A stretch of DNA of 64,000 bases from assembly GCA_040216635.1 (NCBI GenBank), contig JAVJOU010000029.1, forward strand, positions 186,001-250,000. The letters are read 5' to 3'. Positions 63,239 through 64,000 of this stretch are shown piece after piece; positions within the stretch are counted from its first letter, which is position 1; each line of letters starts with the position of its first letter. This DNA is from UBA1479 sp040216635. GTDB taxonomy: Bacteria; Pseudomonadota; Alphaproteobacteria; Rhodospirillales; Casp-alpha2. Under the pieces are notes generated by a model, which was given only the letters and a program-made list of their open reading frames with translations, was not told the DNA's origin and ran no database searches. A program made the position numbers and the translations under genes.

Positions 63239-64000
63239 ATGCAAAAGATCGGACGTAGAGACTTTATCAAAATGGGATCCAGCTTGGCCGTCGGCTCGGC
63301 CCTGATACTCCCCGCCGCTCTGGCACGCCCCGCACGGGCGGCTTCGGGCCCCGAATACTTGACCATGGTCGGTGGCGGTCAAGGCGGCGCCTGGTACCTG
63401 GGAGCAGCCGCGATTGCCGAACTCAGCAAGAAGGTCTGGCCCGGCGTGGCCACCACCGTCACACCCGGCGGCGGCATTTCCAACCTGAAGGGCGTCGGCG
63501 CCAAGAAAATCGAAGTCGGCTTTGCTTTCGCCATGGATGTCACCGCCGCCTACAAGGGCATGCTTAAATTCAAAAACAAGCCGGTCAAAAATCTGCGCGC
63601 CCTGATGTCGACCAACGGTGCCTATCTTTCGACCGTGGCCAAACCGGAAATCAAATCCTACGCCGACCTGGCAGGCAAAAGTGCCGCCCCCGGCCGCGCG
63701 GGAATGACAGGCCTTGCCAGTTTTGAGCGCATCGTCAACCAGATGGGGATCAACAAGGACGTCAAGATCGTCAATACGGGATACGGCGAAATGTCCGCCC
63801 TGTTCCAGGACAACGTGGTCCAATCGGCCACGGTCATCGGCTCCATCCCGCACCCCGTGGTTGATGAAATCCTGTCCGTCAGCGAAGGCCATGTGCTGCC
63901 GGTCGACGATGCCGTCGCCGATGCCCTGACTAAGGAATTCAACTACGAAAAGGTCACCATTCCGGCCGGCACATTCAAAGGCCAGGATAAAGATATCCCG
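63239..64000 (+). CDS. TAXI-family TRAP solute-binding protein (partial)
   Basis: 254 codons visible; the gene runs off the right edge. AGGAGG upstream of the ATG at 63239. Twin-Arg-like signal (IGRRDFIKMGSSLAVG), then GGGQGGAWYLGAAAIAELS, GGGISNLKGVGAKKIEVGFAFA and SYADLAGKSAAPGRAGMTG, typical of TAXI (TRAP-associated extracytoplasmic immunogenic-like) proteins. Binds an organic acid in the periplasm; permease is outside the window. Confidence 0.9.
   Translation, partial: MQKIGRRDFIKMGSSLAVGSALILPAALARPARAASGPEYLTMVGGGQGGAWYLGAAAIAELSKKVWPGVATTVTPGGGISNLKGVGAKKIEVGFAFAMDVTAAYKGMLKFKNKPVKNLRALMSTNGAYLSTVAKPEIKSYADLAGKSAAPGRAGMTGLASFERIVNQMGINKDVKIVNTGYGEMSALFQDNVVQSATVIGSIPHPVVDEILSVSEGHVLPVDDAVADALTKEFNYEKVTIPAGTFKGQDKDIP

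Overview
The window is a stretch of a GC-rich alphaproteobacterial chromosome. Rhodospirillales-like and probably marine is my inference, from the RNase E tail / M48 protease / DsbA neighbourhood, an EipB-type envelope protein, an MlaA homologue, and many TRAP/TAXI transporters and small-acid catabolic genes. No species can be named from the sequence alone.

Layout. 1-6.1 kb: 3' tail of a probable RNase E gene with its terminator, an aminotransferase and a gamma-glutamyltransferase-like lipoprotein on the minus strand, then M48 protease, DUF3047 lipoprotein and DsbA on the plus strand. 6.1-17.5 kb: EipB-like protein, a TauD/TfdA dioxygenase, PilZ and PAS proteins, a divergent SDR, a large TPR protein, a TPR-sulfotransferase, an aldehyde:ferredoxin oxidoreductase (AOR) family protein and a pirin. 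17.7-27.4 kb: mostly minus-strand transport and catabolism, with an EamA exporter, a complete TRAP transporter whose large permease carries a long coiled-coil tail, a divergent Lrp/AsnC regulator, and an AtuA-like / metallo-beta-lactamase-fold / DUF4387 operon. 27.5-32.8 kb: ArsR + AHSA1 pair, second TauD/TfdA enzyme, SNase-like protein, a TPP enzyme and a beta-keto acid cleavage enzyme, closed by a strong terminator.

32.8-53.1 kb is a 20-kb accessory region at a tRNA-Ser(GCT) gene, apparently built from two tandem islands. The inner 9.1-kb island (44007-53140) is bounded by a perfect 18-bp direct repeat of the tRNA 3' end. It encodes a tyrosine integrase, two serine recombinases, an XRE regulator with a small cargo cassette, and a five-gene type IV CBASS anti-phage operon: QueC-like, TGT-like, CD-NTase, two-TM effector and OGG-like glycosylase. 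The older segment (32.9-44.0 kb) holds a possible uncatalogued defence module: a WYL regulator facing an operon of an RNase H/RecB-like nuclease-helicase and a 1778-residue GHKL-ATPase/DUF3883 protein. This is fused to the remnant of a type I restriction locus (hsdR 3' end plus a YgjP-type metallopeptidase).

53.2-64 kb returns to backbone: chemoreceptor, YbaK-type deacylase, GST, TSUP transporter, a TetR-controlled SDR with clear operators, an MlaA-like protein, and a catabolic start (SDR, divergent IclR, TAXI solute-binding protein) that runs off the end.

How they work together (inference): the backbone is rich in regulated uptake-plus-catabolism modules for small organic acids, while the tRNA-Ser locus is a landing site for defence cargo.
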